From Bacteroidales bacterium (GTDB lineage: Bacteria > Bacteroidota > Bacteroidia > Bacteroidales > UBA10428), in contig JAFGQZ010000073.1 in NCBI GenBank assembly GCA_016935435.1, forward strand, positions 62,001 to 126,000: a DNA stretch of 64,000 bases, read 5' to 3'. Below, piece after piece: positions 35,149 through 43,462 of this stretch; the stretch's first letter is position 1; the number at the start of each line of letters is the position of its first letter. The notes beneath the pieces are model-generated. The model saw only the letters and a program-made list of their open reading frames with translations. It searched no databases and was not told the DNA's origin. The position numbers and the translations under genes are program-made.

Positions 35149-36144
35149 CTATAAAATATAAGGTTTTATTACTCGTGCATCGATTTTTTTAAGTTCCACT
35201 ATGAGTTTGCGGAGCATTTCATCATCGTGGTACATGCCAATGATGGCGCCGCCCGAGCCGGAGAATTTTGCCGAAGCGCCGCATTTCCTGGCGGTCTCAA
35301 CCAGCTCGATATTGCTTGGCGAAATGTTCATTATTTTCCGTCGTAAATCAAAATTTCGGTCGATTAAGGTATTTAACAATTGATGATCATTATCCAGAAT
35401 AGCCTGTTTGCCCTGTTGGGCACAATGTGCAATTTCACCGAGCGTTTCCAACACTTGTTTGTCGCCCGACAAGAAACGTTCTTTCAGGTTGTTAAACATA
35501 CTCCCCGAAACTTTGCTTAACCTGGTTTTATAGGCCATGTAAAGGTTTGGAAGTTTTGAGGCGTCTATAGGTTCGTATTTTCCGTAGCCGTTTTGTTCGA
35601 GCTGTCCTTTTTCAAAATCCATATATACGCAGCCTTCGTACACTTGAATTACCCGATCCTGCAACCCGGCATTTATGTTGAGTTCGTCGGTTTCTGCCTG
35701 CAAAATAAGGGTAGGCAGAATATGTTGTACAATATCGACATTGTAAAACTGCATCAGGGCCCTGAACGAAGCCGTAACAATTGCACTGGAACCTGCCATT
35801 CCTACCTGTCGTGGAATCGAAGTCTGATAACTAATGGTGAAATTCTTATTTTCGAGCTTTATGGAATTTTCCTGACAATATTGCCAGAATTTAACAATAG
35901 CAGCCTTAACCAGCCTTGCGCCGCCATAATATCCGGTGAGCCTTACAGAATCGACAAGTTGGTATAAATTTCTGAATTGGTTTCGGTCTTCCGGGGTTTC
36001 TTCGATAACCAGTCGGGGTGTCTGGTAAATCTGCACACGGGCGCCAAAGTTCCGTACCGATACCGATATGGTTTTGCCATAATAGCCATCCGACGGGTTT
36101 CCTAAAAGGCCGGCCCTGGCAAAAGCCCTTGTTTCAATAATCAT
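35149..36144 (-). CDS. GHMP kinase resembling plant glucuronokinase
   Basis: 331 residues. GHMP motifs are present: N-terminal ARAGLLGNPSDGYYGKTISV, the ATP loop PRQVGMAGSSAIVTASF (about 107-123) and motif 3 GASAKFSGSGGAIIG. The first and second are strikingly like plant glucuronokinase, which phosphorylates D-glucuronate at C1, rather than mevalonate or heptose kinases. The gene lies directly upstream of a GalU-type pyrophosphorylase with a 4-base gap. In plants glucuronokinase plus UDP-sugar pyrophosphorylase form a salvage route to UDP-glucuronate, and this pair could be a bacterial version. Another C1 sugar kinase activity cannot be excluded. Confidence 0.8.
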   Translation of the reverse strand: MIIETRAFARAGLLGNPSDGYYGKTISVSVRNFGARVQIYQTPRLVIEETPEDRNQFRNLYQLVDSVRLTGYYGGARLVKAAIVKFWQYCQENSIKLENKNFTISYQTSIPRQVGMAGSSAIVTASFRALMQFYNVDIVQHILPTLILQAETDELNINAGLQDRVIQVYEGCVYMDFEKGQLEQNGYGKYEPIDASKLPNLYMAYKTRLSKVSGSMFNNLKERFLSGDKQVLETLGEIAHCAQQGKQAILDNDHQLLNTLIDRNFDLRRKIMNISPSNIELVETARKCGASAKFSGSGGAIIGMYHDDEMLRKLIVELKKIDARVIKPYIL

Positions 36145-36236
36145 TTTAAAAAATTTGGCACTAAAATACCCAGAATCCGGTACAATACCAATTCCGATTG
36201 GTTAATTCCGGCATGGAAAAGATGGGTTATATGGTT

Positions 36237-37133
36237 TTATATTAAAATGCCTTCCTGGTCGCCCAGGGCAATAAGTTCGATTTTTGCCGGATCGGCCGTT
36301 CCGATATGGTGCCTTGTATCGGCCAGCAGAATATGTTTTGCAGGAGGGTTAAGCTGGCTGTCGTCGCCAAAATATTCCCTTCGTTTTGCTTGTATTATCT
36401 GTAACCCGGTAGCATCGACTGCTACGGGGTCGAATCCAATAATAATTCCGTTGTAAGCCCAGGTGTATTGTTTGTTAAAATGGTGCGGCCCCACACCATG
36501 GAACAGCGGGGTAAGCATTACCAGAATGTTCAAACGGGTTTTTTCTTTTAGGTTGTTGAGTTTCCATATTGCAGCCGGATCGGCGCACGAATCATCATGG
36601 TATGCATAGGGTTTATCGACAAACATAATATAGTTTTTAATTAGGCTCCCAACTCCCGACCAGGCATGTGTGCGCATGGGCCGCACATTTATCAGTGCTG
36701 TGGCCTTTTGAAAAACCGGGTCTTTCAACACCCCGCGGTCTTTAATGCTTATATTTTCGGGTTTTATGCCAGCGCTTATCGCTTTTTCCTGTAATATTTC
36801 CTCAAGGGCTGCCGGTGTTCCCAGTTTGTTCCATTCGTTCGATTTTATTCCCAGAATGTCCGAGGGTTTAAATATTTCGGTCCAGGCTGCGGCAGCTGTT
36901 CCTGCCCCTGTTAATTTTAGCAGGGCTTCTTCCAGCATTTTTTCAATTACCTCTTTTTGAACCTTGCCCTCGTTGTCGAGCACATTTTTGTTACGCATGA
37001 GCACTACTTTTTCAGCAGTGTTGCCTGTTTTGCCGTAAGCTTTTACAGGCAGGTTTAGAAAAAGGCTGGCGCCAATTGTGGCAATCGTAGTGTCTTTAAG
37101 CAGTTTTCTGCGTGTAATGTTTTGGTTTGCCAT
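36237..37133 (-). CDS. Tat-exported DUF362 protein
   Basis: 298 residues. The N terminus NQNITRRKLLKDTTIATIGAS is a twin-arginine signal (TRRKLLK). The body shows DUF362 features: KSNEWNKLGTP, the central INVRPMRTHAWSGVGSLIKNY, and FDPVAVDATGLQI. DUF362 proteins are often fused to or encoded with ferredoxin domains, but none is seen here. Tat export implies folding or cofactor loading before secretion. It follows the DUF6599-like gene by 18 bases, so both are likely exported partners of unknown function. Confidence 0.85.
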   Translation of the reverse strand: MANQNITRRKLLKDTTIATIGASLFLNLPVKAYGKTGNTAEKVVLMRNKNVLDNEGKVQKEVIEKMLEEALLKLTGAGTAAAAWTEIFKPSDILGIKSNEWNKLGTPAALEEILQEKAISAGIKPENISIKDRGVLKDPVFQKATALINVRPMRTHAWSGVGSLIKNYIMFVDKPYAYHDDSCADPAAIWKLNNLKEKTRLNILVMLTPLFHGVGPHHFNKQYTWAYNGIIIGFDPVAVDATGLQIIQAKRREYFGDDSQLNPPAKHILLADTRHHIGTADPAKIELIALGDQEGILI

Positions 37134-37151
37134 ATCCGAGAGGTATTTATT

Positions 37152-38078
37152 TTACATAGGAATGCCTGCTTCGGTTTTTTTTATTAATTCTTCTGCATCG
37201 AGGGCTGTTGCTGCATTAAAAACAGCTATGAAGTATTGGTTTTTGCAGCTATGGGCAACAAAAGTGCCGTCTTCTATTTTTCGGGTTTGTTTTTCGGCTG
37301 TCCTGCCCATATATTTCAACGAAAACAGTTCTGTAGCTTCTGCCGCCATCTGTGAAGAAGGGTATTCAATAAGTAAAAGGTACATCCTGTTTGCCGTCGC
37401 GGCGTACTTTGCTAATACTGCATCGGTTTGTTCGTCAAGCTTAAGAATATTTTCGGTGCTGATAAAATAATACGAATTTAACCAGATATAATGGTGGAAA
37501 TACAAATAACCGTCTTCTACAAGGTCTTCGGCAGGAAGCCGGCTTACAACAGAGGGTTTTTGCCCCTGTACGTTAATTTTTTTATCGATCTGTTGCGATA
37601 TATTTTTAATGGTATTTTTTATTTCTTCGTTTCCATCGTCGGCAATTACGGTAATATAAAAAGGCCCTTTCCAGAATATTTGTGCCCCGGTGAAATATTG
37701 AGAGCCATTGCCAAATTCGCCTTCGTCTTTTGTACGGGTATGCGAGAAAACCCCAAAAGCATTTTTAGGCAGCCCCATATCGAAAATTTCTACCCTTATT
37801 TCCCCAAGGCTTTTGTGGGTATATACGGCACTCATTACCGATTGAAAACTGTATGAAATATAGAGTTCGGCCCCGCCGTTAATATAATCGTATAGAGCTT
37901 CAACATCAATTATTTTCTGTGTGCCCGACAAATGCCAGTTTTCGGGGGCTTCGGGCAAAAAGTCGGTAAGTTGCCGGTTTTGTGCGAACATATATACTGA
38001 ATTTAGGGATAATGTAAGCAGGTATAAAACTTTTGCTATATTTTTCACGGGAAATGCTTTTTTTTGTGCTAAACTCAA
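37152..38078 (-). CDS. Exported DUF6599-like protein
   Basis: 308 residues with an N-terminal signal (IAKVLYLLTLSLNSVYMFAQ). Features are the Tyr-rich YDYINGGAELYISYSF, AVYTHKSLGEIRVEIFDMG, and YFTGAQIFWKGPFYITV. This pattern matches what I recall as DUF6599, a family found beside DUF362 proteins, here 18 bases upstream of one. No catalytic residues are evident. A periplasmic location is expected; the process served is unknown. Confidence 0.7.
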   Translation of the reverse strand: MSLAQKKAFPVKNIAKVLYLLTLSLNSVYMFAQNRQLTDFLPEAPENWHLSGTQKIIDVEALYDYINGGAELYISYSFQSVMSAVYTHKSLGEIRVEIFDMGLPKNAFGVFSHTRTKDEGEFGNGSQYFTGAQIFWKGPFYITVIADDGNEEIKNTIKNISQQIDKKINVQGQKPSVVSRLPAEDLVEDGYLYFHHYIWLNSYYFISTENILKLDEQTDAVLAKYAATANRMYLLLIEYPSSQMAAEATELFSLKYMGRTAEKQTRKIEDGTFVAHSCKNQYFIAVFNAATALDAEELIKKTEAGIPM

Positions 38079-38192
38079 ATTTATAATAAAATGCTAAATT
38101 TATAACACAAATTAAGTTTTTAATAATCAATCGGATAAGCTTAAAAAGAAATTAAACAGAAATTGCTAACTTACATCAAAAAAAATATATAC

Positions 38193-38564
38193 ATGGCATT
38201 GGTATTAACAGAAAGCGAACTTAAAAAGCAACGCGGCGATGAAAAAATTGTGAGGGAAACCGCAGCACAGGTTATAAAAGATTTTGCCATGTTTGGCATG
38301 GAAGTAGCATTTCCCGAAAATATTCACTGGGCTTACGACGAACTATTTGAACAATTGAACAGGCATATTGGTTACCTCCTGGGCGCTAACGATAAAATGT
38401 TGCTTTCGTTGTTGTACCAGATTGATGTTTCGGAAAAATCGATTCGGAAAGGGGTAGAAAGCAATGCAGGAAACAGTTTATCGGAAGTGGTTACCAGCCT
38501 TGTCCTGGAAAGGGAACTCAAAAAAGTAATAACCCGAAATTATTTTAAGGAACAGGGGACATAA
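38193..38564 (+). CDS. Small cytoplasmic helical protein of unknown function
   Basis: 123 residues from the ATG at 38193; the track start at 38163 is ten codons earlier. There is no signal peptide. The sequence is largely helical and charged (ESELKKQRGDEKIVRETAAQVIKDF, LLGANDKMLLSLLYQIDVSEKSIRKG). I do not recognise a family with confidence. Its stop codon lies within a terminator hairpin, so it is monocistronic and separate from the GH16 gene 75 bases on. Confidence 0.65.
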   Translation: MALVLTESELKKQRGDEKIVRETAAQVIKDFAMFGMEVAFPENIHWAYDELFEQLNRHIGYLLGANDKMLLSLLYQIDVSEKSIRKGVESNAGNSLSEVVTSLVLERELKKVITRNYFKEQGT

Positions 38565-38598
38565 AGCCGCATGCCTGTGTAAACAGGGCTTTATGTTT
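38561..38598 (+). terminator. Terminator hairpin overlapping the stop codon
   Basis: ATAAAGCC (38561-38568) and GGCTTTAT (38587-38594) form an 8-bp stem with an 18-nt loop, followed by GTTTCT. The upstream arm contains the TAA stop of the small hypothetical gene. Confidence 0.45.
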
Positions 38599-38639
38599 CT
38601 AAACAAACATATAGAAAGTAATAACCAGAAAATTGATAC

Positions 38640-40109
38640 ATGATGAAAAAATGTTTTTTAGTATTGACGATGGCTGCGTTTTTGTTTTCGTTGCAAACAG
38701 AGGCACAAACAAAAAAACTCGAACTGGTTTGGTCCGATGAGTTTGATTATAACGGCCTGCCCGATTCCACCAAATGGAACTACGATGTAGGCGGGCACGG
38801 ATGGGGCAACGATGAGCTCCAGTTTTATACACATAAACGACTTGAAAATGCCCGTGTTGAAAACGGGAAACTGGTTATTGAGGCCATAAAAGAAGATTAT
38901 AAAGGCTCGGGCTATACCAGCACAAGGCTTGTAACCAAGGGCAAGGGCGACTGGCTCTATGGCCGTGTAGAGGTTCGGGCAAAGCTGCCTAAAGGCCGCG
39001 GCACCTGGCCGGCTATATGGATGCTGCCCACCCACTGGACATACGGGGCATGGCCCGAAAGCGGCGAAATAGACATAATGGAACACGTTGGTTACGACCC
39101 CGACATGGTGCATTTTTCGGTACACTGTCTCGATTATTTCTTTAAAATTGGTACCCAAAAATCGTCGCAGCGCAAAATGTTCCGTACCGATTCGATATTT
39201 TATACATATGCCACAGAGTGGTATCCCGACCGCATTGAAGGTTATATCGATGACAGCCTGTATTTTACTTTCCGGAACGAACATGCCGGTTGGACCAAAT
39301 GGCCTTTCGACAAACCCTTTCATTTAATTCTAAATATTGCTGTTGGCGGTGGATGGGGAGCTGTAATGGGCATCGACGAAACAATATGGCCCCAGAAAAT
39401 GGAAGTCGATTACGTGAGGGTTTATAAATATATTAGTGATACCGATACCATTGTGCCCACAGCACCGCAGAGCCTTAGCGCTGTTTGTGCCGGAAACCGC
39501 ATAAGCCTTGCCTGGCAGCCTGCTTACGATAATTATGGGGTAAAAAAGTATGAGGTATTTTGCAACGATAAACCGGTTGGAAAGTCGAAGCAGCACAGTT
39601 TCGATGTGAAAGGGCTTAAACCCTCCACAGCATACTATTTTAAAGTAGAGGCCATCGATTGGGAGGGTAACCGCTCGCCTGCCCTCGAAGATAAGTTTTC
39701 GACCCTGCATGAAGCTGCGCACCCTGTACCCGGAAAAATTGAGGCAGAAAGCTATATTGCCGAAGAAGGTGCGGTTATCGAACCTGTTTCCGATACCCTG
39801 GGCGGATATAACCTGGGATGGGTTGAACCTGGCGACTGGATGGAATACGAAATTGAAGTTAGAAAGGCCGGAAGGTATTCAATTGCCTATCGGGCAGCTA
39901 CCGAACGCAAAGATGCGGTAATTCAACTGCTCGACGATAAAGGCTCCCTGCTTTGCCTTACCCCTGTGGGAAACACCAAAGGATGGCAAAAATGGGAATC
40001 GTTTACATCGCCCACAGTAAACCTTAAAACCGGCAGGCAAATTATTAAATTGCACATTGTAGGTGACAGGATTAACCTTAACTGGTTCGAAATAAAACAG
40101 GCACAGTAA
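38640..40109 (+). CDS. GH16 endo-beta-1,3-glucanase (laminarinase type) with FnIII and CBM6-like domains
   Basis: 489 residues, signal peptide FLVLTMAAFLFSLQTEAQ. The GH16 domain (about 25-265) contains the catalytic SGEIDIMEHVG (ExDxxE), with LVWSDEFDYNGLPD and GTWPAIWMLP typical of laminarinases. A fibronectin type III domain (TAPQSLSAVCAGNRISLAWQ, about 275-360) and a C-terminal CBM6-like beta-sandwich (KIEAESYIAEEGAVIE to about 489) follow. It hydrolyses beta-1,3 or mixed-linkage glucans after export; the CBM would target the polymer. There is no susCD pair nearby, so this is not a full PUL. A second ATG at 38643 is equally plausible as the start. Confidence 0.92.
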   Translation: MMKKCFLVLTMAAFLFSLQTEAQTKKLELVWSDEFDYNGLPDSTKWNYDVGGHGWGNDELQFYTHKRLENARVENGKLVIEAIKEDYKGSGYTSTRLVTKGKGDWLYGRVEVRAKLPKGRGTWPAIWMLPTHWTYGAWPESGEIDIMEHVGYDPDMVHFSVHCLDYFFKIGTQKSSQRKMFRTDSIFYTYATEWYPDRIEGYIDDSLYFTFRNEHAGWTKWPFDKPFHLILNIAVGGGWGAVMGIDETIWPQKMEVDYVRVYKYISDTDTIVPTAPQSLSAVCAGNRISLAWQPAYDNYGVKKYEVFCNDKPVGKSKQHSFDVKGLKPSTAYYFKVEAIDWEGNRSPALEDKFSTLHEAAHPVPGKIEAESYIAEEGAVIEPVSDTLGGYNLGWVEPGDWMEYEIEVRKAGRYSIAYRAATERKDAVIQLLDDKGSLLCLTPVGNTKGWQKWESFTSPTVNLKTGRQIIKLHIVGDRINLNWFEIKQAQ

Positions 40110-40132
40110 AGGTTAACAGGAAATAAAGAAAC

Positions 40133-40186
40133 GAAGGGCTCTCCGGTGCATAACCAATGCATAGGGAAGCCCTTCATATCTTTTTT
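40133..40186. terminator. Terminator between GH16 and the kinase operon
   Basis: The outer stem GAAGGGCT (40133-40140)/AGCCCTTC (40168-40175) and inner stem TGCAT (40147-40151)/ATGCA (40157-40161) form a two-tier hairpin. T6 follows at 40181-40186 on the plus strand. It ends GH16 transcription and, from its position between convergent genes, could also serve the minus-strand kinase gene. Confidence 0.65.
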
Positions 40187-40202
40187 CCCGGCTTAAACGT
40201 TT

Positions 40203-41465
40203 TTAGTTGTTCTCTATGGTGGGCAGGTTAAACCAAAAAGTCGAACCTTTTTTAAGTTCACTTTCAACGCCTATTTGCCCATTGTGTTTTTTTATAAATT
40301 CCTGGCAGAGTATTAAACCTAAACCAGTTCCTGATTCGTTTTCTGTTCCGGGTGTGGCAAATGATTGCTCAATTCTAAAAAGCTTTTCAATATTGGCTGA
40401 ACTTATACCAATTCCGTTATCTTCGACACGAACTAAAATGCCTTTGGTTTTTTGCACTGATGATATGCATACTTCGCCTTTGGGATAACTGTATTTTATG
40501 GCATTTGAAACCAGATTTATAAGCACTGTTTTAATCATATTCTTATCCGCAAAAATTTCGAGCTTGTCGGGTACGTTTAACCGGAACGATATTTTTTTGT
40601 TTTGGGCCTGAAGCAATAAAACACTCGTTATTTCTTTGGTCAGGTCAGATAACTTAAACCACGAAGGGCTGTATTCAATTCTGTTTGTTTGTAACCTCGA
40701 CCAATCGAGCAAATTGTTCAGGTAGTCAAAAGTTTTTGTTAATGTTTGATATAAAAGCGATGAATATTCGATGATTTTTTCATTCTTGGTTTTTTTGCTT
40801 TCTTTTTCAAGAATTTCGCTCAGGAAAAGCAGAGAAGAAAAAGGCGACTTTAAATCGTGGGCAACTATTGAGAAGAACCTGTCTTTCGTAATGTTTGAAG
40901 CATTAAGTTCTTCAAGGTTCTTGCTGTTCTGAAGGGCAATTGCAGCATAGTCGCCGAAAGCTGCAGCCAGTTTTGCATCGTTTTCGGTGAAATCGCCATC
41001 TTTGCATGCAAAGCCCATAATGCCAACGGTTTTATTGTCGATATTTAATGGGCTGAAAAGTACATTCCTAAGTGACATGTGCCCTTTTGGCATAAACTTT
41101 ACCCATTCGCTTTTCATGAAGTTGTTATCAAACACAACTTTTCCCGATCGGTAGGCTTCTTCCCGCAAACCTCTTATGGGCATAGGCAAGGCGGGGTTAA
41201 CACTACAGGGCATTCCGCCATCCTCCAAAAACAACAACTCGTTTTCCTGTCCATCGTCAGACAATAGGGCCACATACCCCGATTTTGCCCCAATTACCTT
41301 TGCACAACTATCAAAAACCTGTCGGGCAGTAATTCTAAAATCGTTCGATTTTAAAATTGCCTTTGTTGCAATAAGCAATTCGGTAATTTCTTTTTCTTTT
41401 CTTTCATGTTCTTTCAAAACATTTTGAACCGTTTCGGAACATTTATCTAATTCATCGTTGTTCAT
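40203..41465 (-). CDS. Soluble GAF-domain sensor histidine kinase
   Basis: 420 residues, no membrane segment. A short N-terminal helix (ETVQNVLKEHERKEKEITEL) and a GAF domain (about 45-185: AKVIGAKSGYVALLSDDG, LRNVLFSPLNIDNKTVGIMGF) precede HisKA (RFFSIVAHDLKSPFSSLLFL) and HATPase (INLVSNAIKYSYPKG, VEDNGIGISS, SGTGLGLILCQEF). The kinase core is closely similar to that of the DUF1638 kinase encoded 254 bases upstream on the same strand (SIIAHDLKSPLSSIVGF, GTGLGLLLCEEFI), so the two probably arose by duplication. It may belong to the corrinoid operon or have its own promoter in that gap. No response regulator is adjacent. Confidence 0.9.
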   Translation of the reverse strand: MNNDELDKCSETVQNVLKEHERKEKEITELLIATKAILKSNDFRITARQVFDSCAKVIGAKSGYVALLSDDGQENELLFLEDGGMPCSVNPALPMPIRGLREEAYRSGKVVFDNNFMKSEWVKFMPKGHMSLRNVLFSPLNIDNKTVGIMGFACKDGDFTENDAKLAAAFGDYAAIALQNSKNLEELNASNITKDRFFSIVAHDLKSPFSSLLFLSEILEKESKKTKNEKIIEYSSLLYQTLTKTFDYLNNLLDWSRLQTNRIEYSPSWFKLSDLTKEITSVLLLQAQNKKISFRLNVPDKLEIFADKNMIKTVLINLVSNAIKYSYPKGEVCISSVQKTKGILVRVEDNGIGISSANIEKLFRIEQSFATPGTENESGTGLGLILCQEFIKKHNGQIGVESELKKGSTFWFNLPTIENN

Positions 41466-41719
41466 TGCTCCATTGCGTATTTGAATTTTGGCCTATTTTA
41501 AATTTAACAAAAAGATAGCAAAAAAAGTTTTTTCCGGGAATAATACACCAGAATTTTGTGAAATTTCTATTAACGGTTTAAGGTTGCAGGTTGTGTCTTT
41601 GGCCTGGAGTAAATGAGCTATTAATTTACACGGACAATGGTGATAAAATTTTGCGATTTAGCAGCGATTTGATTCAACCTTTCAAAATGCACACTGTTAT
41701 TCAGGTCACCATTTATTAC

Positions 41720-43462
41720 TTACGCCTTTGCAATATGGTTTGGTAAAGTGAAATAAAATGCTGAGCCTTTGCCGGGTTCGCTTTCAACCCAAATTTTTTT
41801 GTCATGCTTTCTGATGAATTCTTCACAAAGCAACAACCCCAGCCCGGTTCCTGCTTCGTTTGCAGTACCTGGTGTGGTGTAATTTGAATCTATTCGGAAC
41901 AATTTGTCTATTCTGTCTTTCGGTATTCCTAATCCGTTATCTTTTACCGTTACAATGCATTCGTTTCTTTCAACTTTCAATGATATTGTAACTTCGCCAT
42001 CCGGCTTTGTAAATTTAACCGCATTCGAAAGAAGGTTTCTCAGAACAGTGCTTATCATTGCCATATCAGCAAAAACCAGGGCTTTGGGGGGTAATAACCT
42101 TTTGATTGTTATTCTTTTTTGCCCGGCTATATCATCAAACATGGGTATAATATCATAAGCGAGTTTTGTTAAATCGAACTCCCGGGGCGTGTATTCCATC
42201 CTGCCGGTTTGGGATTGCGACCATTGCATAAGGTTCATAAGTAAATTAACTGCCCTTTGCGACGATTGCAGAATGATACCGGCATATTTTTCAATACTGG
42301 CAATGTCATTCTTTTCTATTTGCTCAACAAGTATCTCGCTAAACCCGACAATTGAACTTAACGGGCTTTTCAAATCGTGGGCTATTATGGAGAAGAATCT
42401 GTCTTTGGTGGCATTAAGCGCGGTTAACATGGCTTTACTCTCTTTTAGTGCCTTATTGGCATCTTCAAGTTCGGAGTATTTTCGTGCATTGGCAATTGCC
42501 ATTCCAAATATTTGGCTGATAACAATTCCCATCTCTTCATATTTCTTTCTAAATTGTGGAAAATGAATGCCAATAACCTCAACAGTCCCTAATAATTCAC
42601 CGGCATATTTAATTTCAATTTTGAAAGAGTTTTCTGAGTTGATACCAACAGAGTTAAAAAAGCCCTTAAACTCGAATAATTCTAACCGATCGTTGTTTAT
42701 AGGTTTATAAACTATTTCTGAAGGTGCAAATAAAACATGTATCAATTCAACTCCAATTTTTGTTATTTCTTTTTCGCTTGTCAGGCTAACAAGTGTTTCT
42801 AATTGATTAAAAATAAGCTGGTAATCGGCACTTTGTTTTGAAATAGCCGAAAGTTTGGCACTTAATTTTTTTTGTTCATTGTCGTTTCTCCAGTTTAGTA
42901 CTACAGAATCGATATATTTTTTGCAATGCGACAAGCCTGTGGGGAAGATCTCGTATGGCAAACCCATATAGTCGGAAAGGGCCAGAAGGTTAGGCATATA
43001 ATCGCCCGGAATTTTTGTGTCGAGTAACAATATAGATTTCATCGATTCCTGAAAAAACAACCGGCCCGATGTTTTGTCAAAACCCCAGGCGCGTATATTG
43101 CGTTCACAGGTCTTTAGCCACCCATTGGTTACAATATAGTAACCTTGTTTTACAAAATGATATATTGTTTCGGGGTTTATAATGAGTTCAAAGCATTGTT
43201 CCAATTGAACAACCTGAACGTTTTTTAAGCCAGCGATTTCAGATTTCTGGGGTACATGGCAAAAACTCCCGAAAACAATAATGTCGGAACCAGAAACCGA
43301 TTTTGATGAAATTTCGTTAACCACGGCCAAATTAAGCGAGTTCGAGGCGCAATTAGCCGGATAGGAGATTAACTGCACCTCTGGATAATTGCCATTTTTA
43401 ATAACCTGTGCAATTTCCGGAATTAAAAAGTTGCATGCTGATAAGGTCAGTTTTTCATCCAT
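41720..43462 (-). CDS. DUF1638 - GAF-like - histidine kinase fusion
   Basis: 580 residues from the ATG at 43462, which shares its A with the TGA of the upstream methyltransferase gene (TGATG); the track uses the TTG at 43465. Residues 1-195 look like DUF1638: LSACNFLIPEIAQVIKNG, the Cys-containing IIVFGSFCHVP, QLEQCFELI, GYYIVTNGWLKTCERNI and LSDYMGLPYEIFPTG. Cys occurs at 10, 38, 68, 90, 119 and 180. A GAF-like region (about 215-330), HisKA (RFFSIIAHDLKSPLSSI, His362) and HATPase follow. DUF1638 is known to me mainly as a stand-alone protein next to corrinoid methyltransferase genes in methanogens and anaerobic bacteria. Its fusion to a kinase, in an operon with a corrinoid protein, suggests sensing of corrinoid or methyl state. 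Confidence 0.85.
   Translation of the reverse strand: MDEKLTLSACNFLIPEIAQVIKNGNYPEVQLISYPANCASNSLNLAVVNEISSKSVSGSDIIVFGSFCHVPQKSEIAGLKNVQVVQLEQCFELIINPETIYHFVKQGYYIVTNGWLKTCERNIRAWGFDKTSGRLFFQESMKSILLLDTKIPGDYMPNLLALSDYMGLPYEIFPTGLSHCKKYIDSVVLNWRNDNEQKKLSAKLSAISKQSADYQLIFNQLETLVSLTSEKEITKIGVELIHVLFAPSEIVYKPINNDRLELFEFKGFFNSVGINSENSFKIEIKYAGELLGTVEVIGIHFPQFRKKYEEMGIVISQIFGMAIANARKYSELEDANKALKESKAMLTALNATKDRFFSIIAHDLKSPLSSIVGFSEILVEQIEKNDIASIEKYAGIILQSSQRAVNLLMNLMQWSQSQTGRMEYTPREFDLTKLAYDIIPMFDDIAGQKRITIKRLLPPKALVFADMAMISTVLRNLLSNAVKFTKPDGEVTISLKVERNECIVTVKDNGLGIPKDRIDKLFRIDSNYTTPGTANEAGTGLGLLLCEEFIRKHDKKIWVESEPGKGSAFYFTLPNHIAKA

Noticed and set aside
35149-36144. GHMP kinase as mevalonate or heptose-7-phosphate kinase
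   Set aside because: Motifs 1 and 2 look closer to plant glucuronokinase, and no isoprenoid or heptose genes are adjacent; not fully excluded.
38658-39323. 221-residue minus-strand ORF opposite the GH16 gene
   Set aside because: No start context or family resemblance; the plus frame has clear GH16 catalytic motifs.
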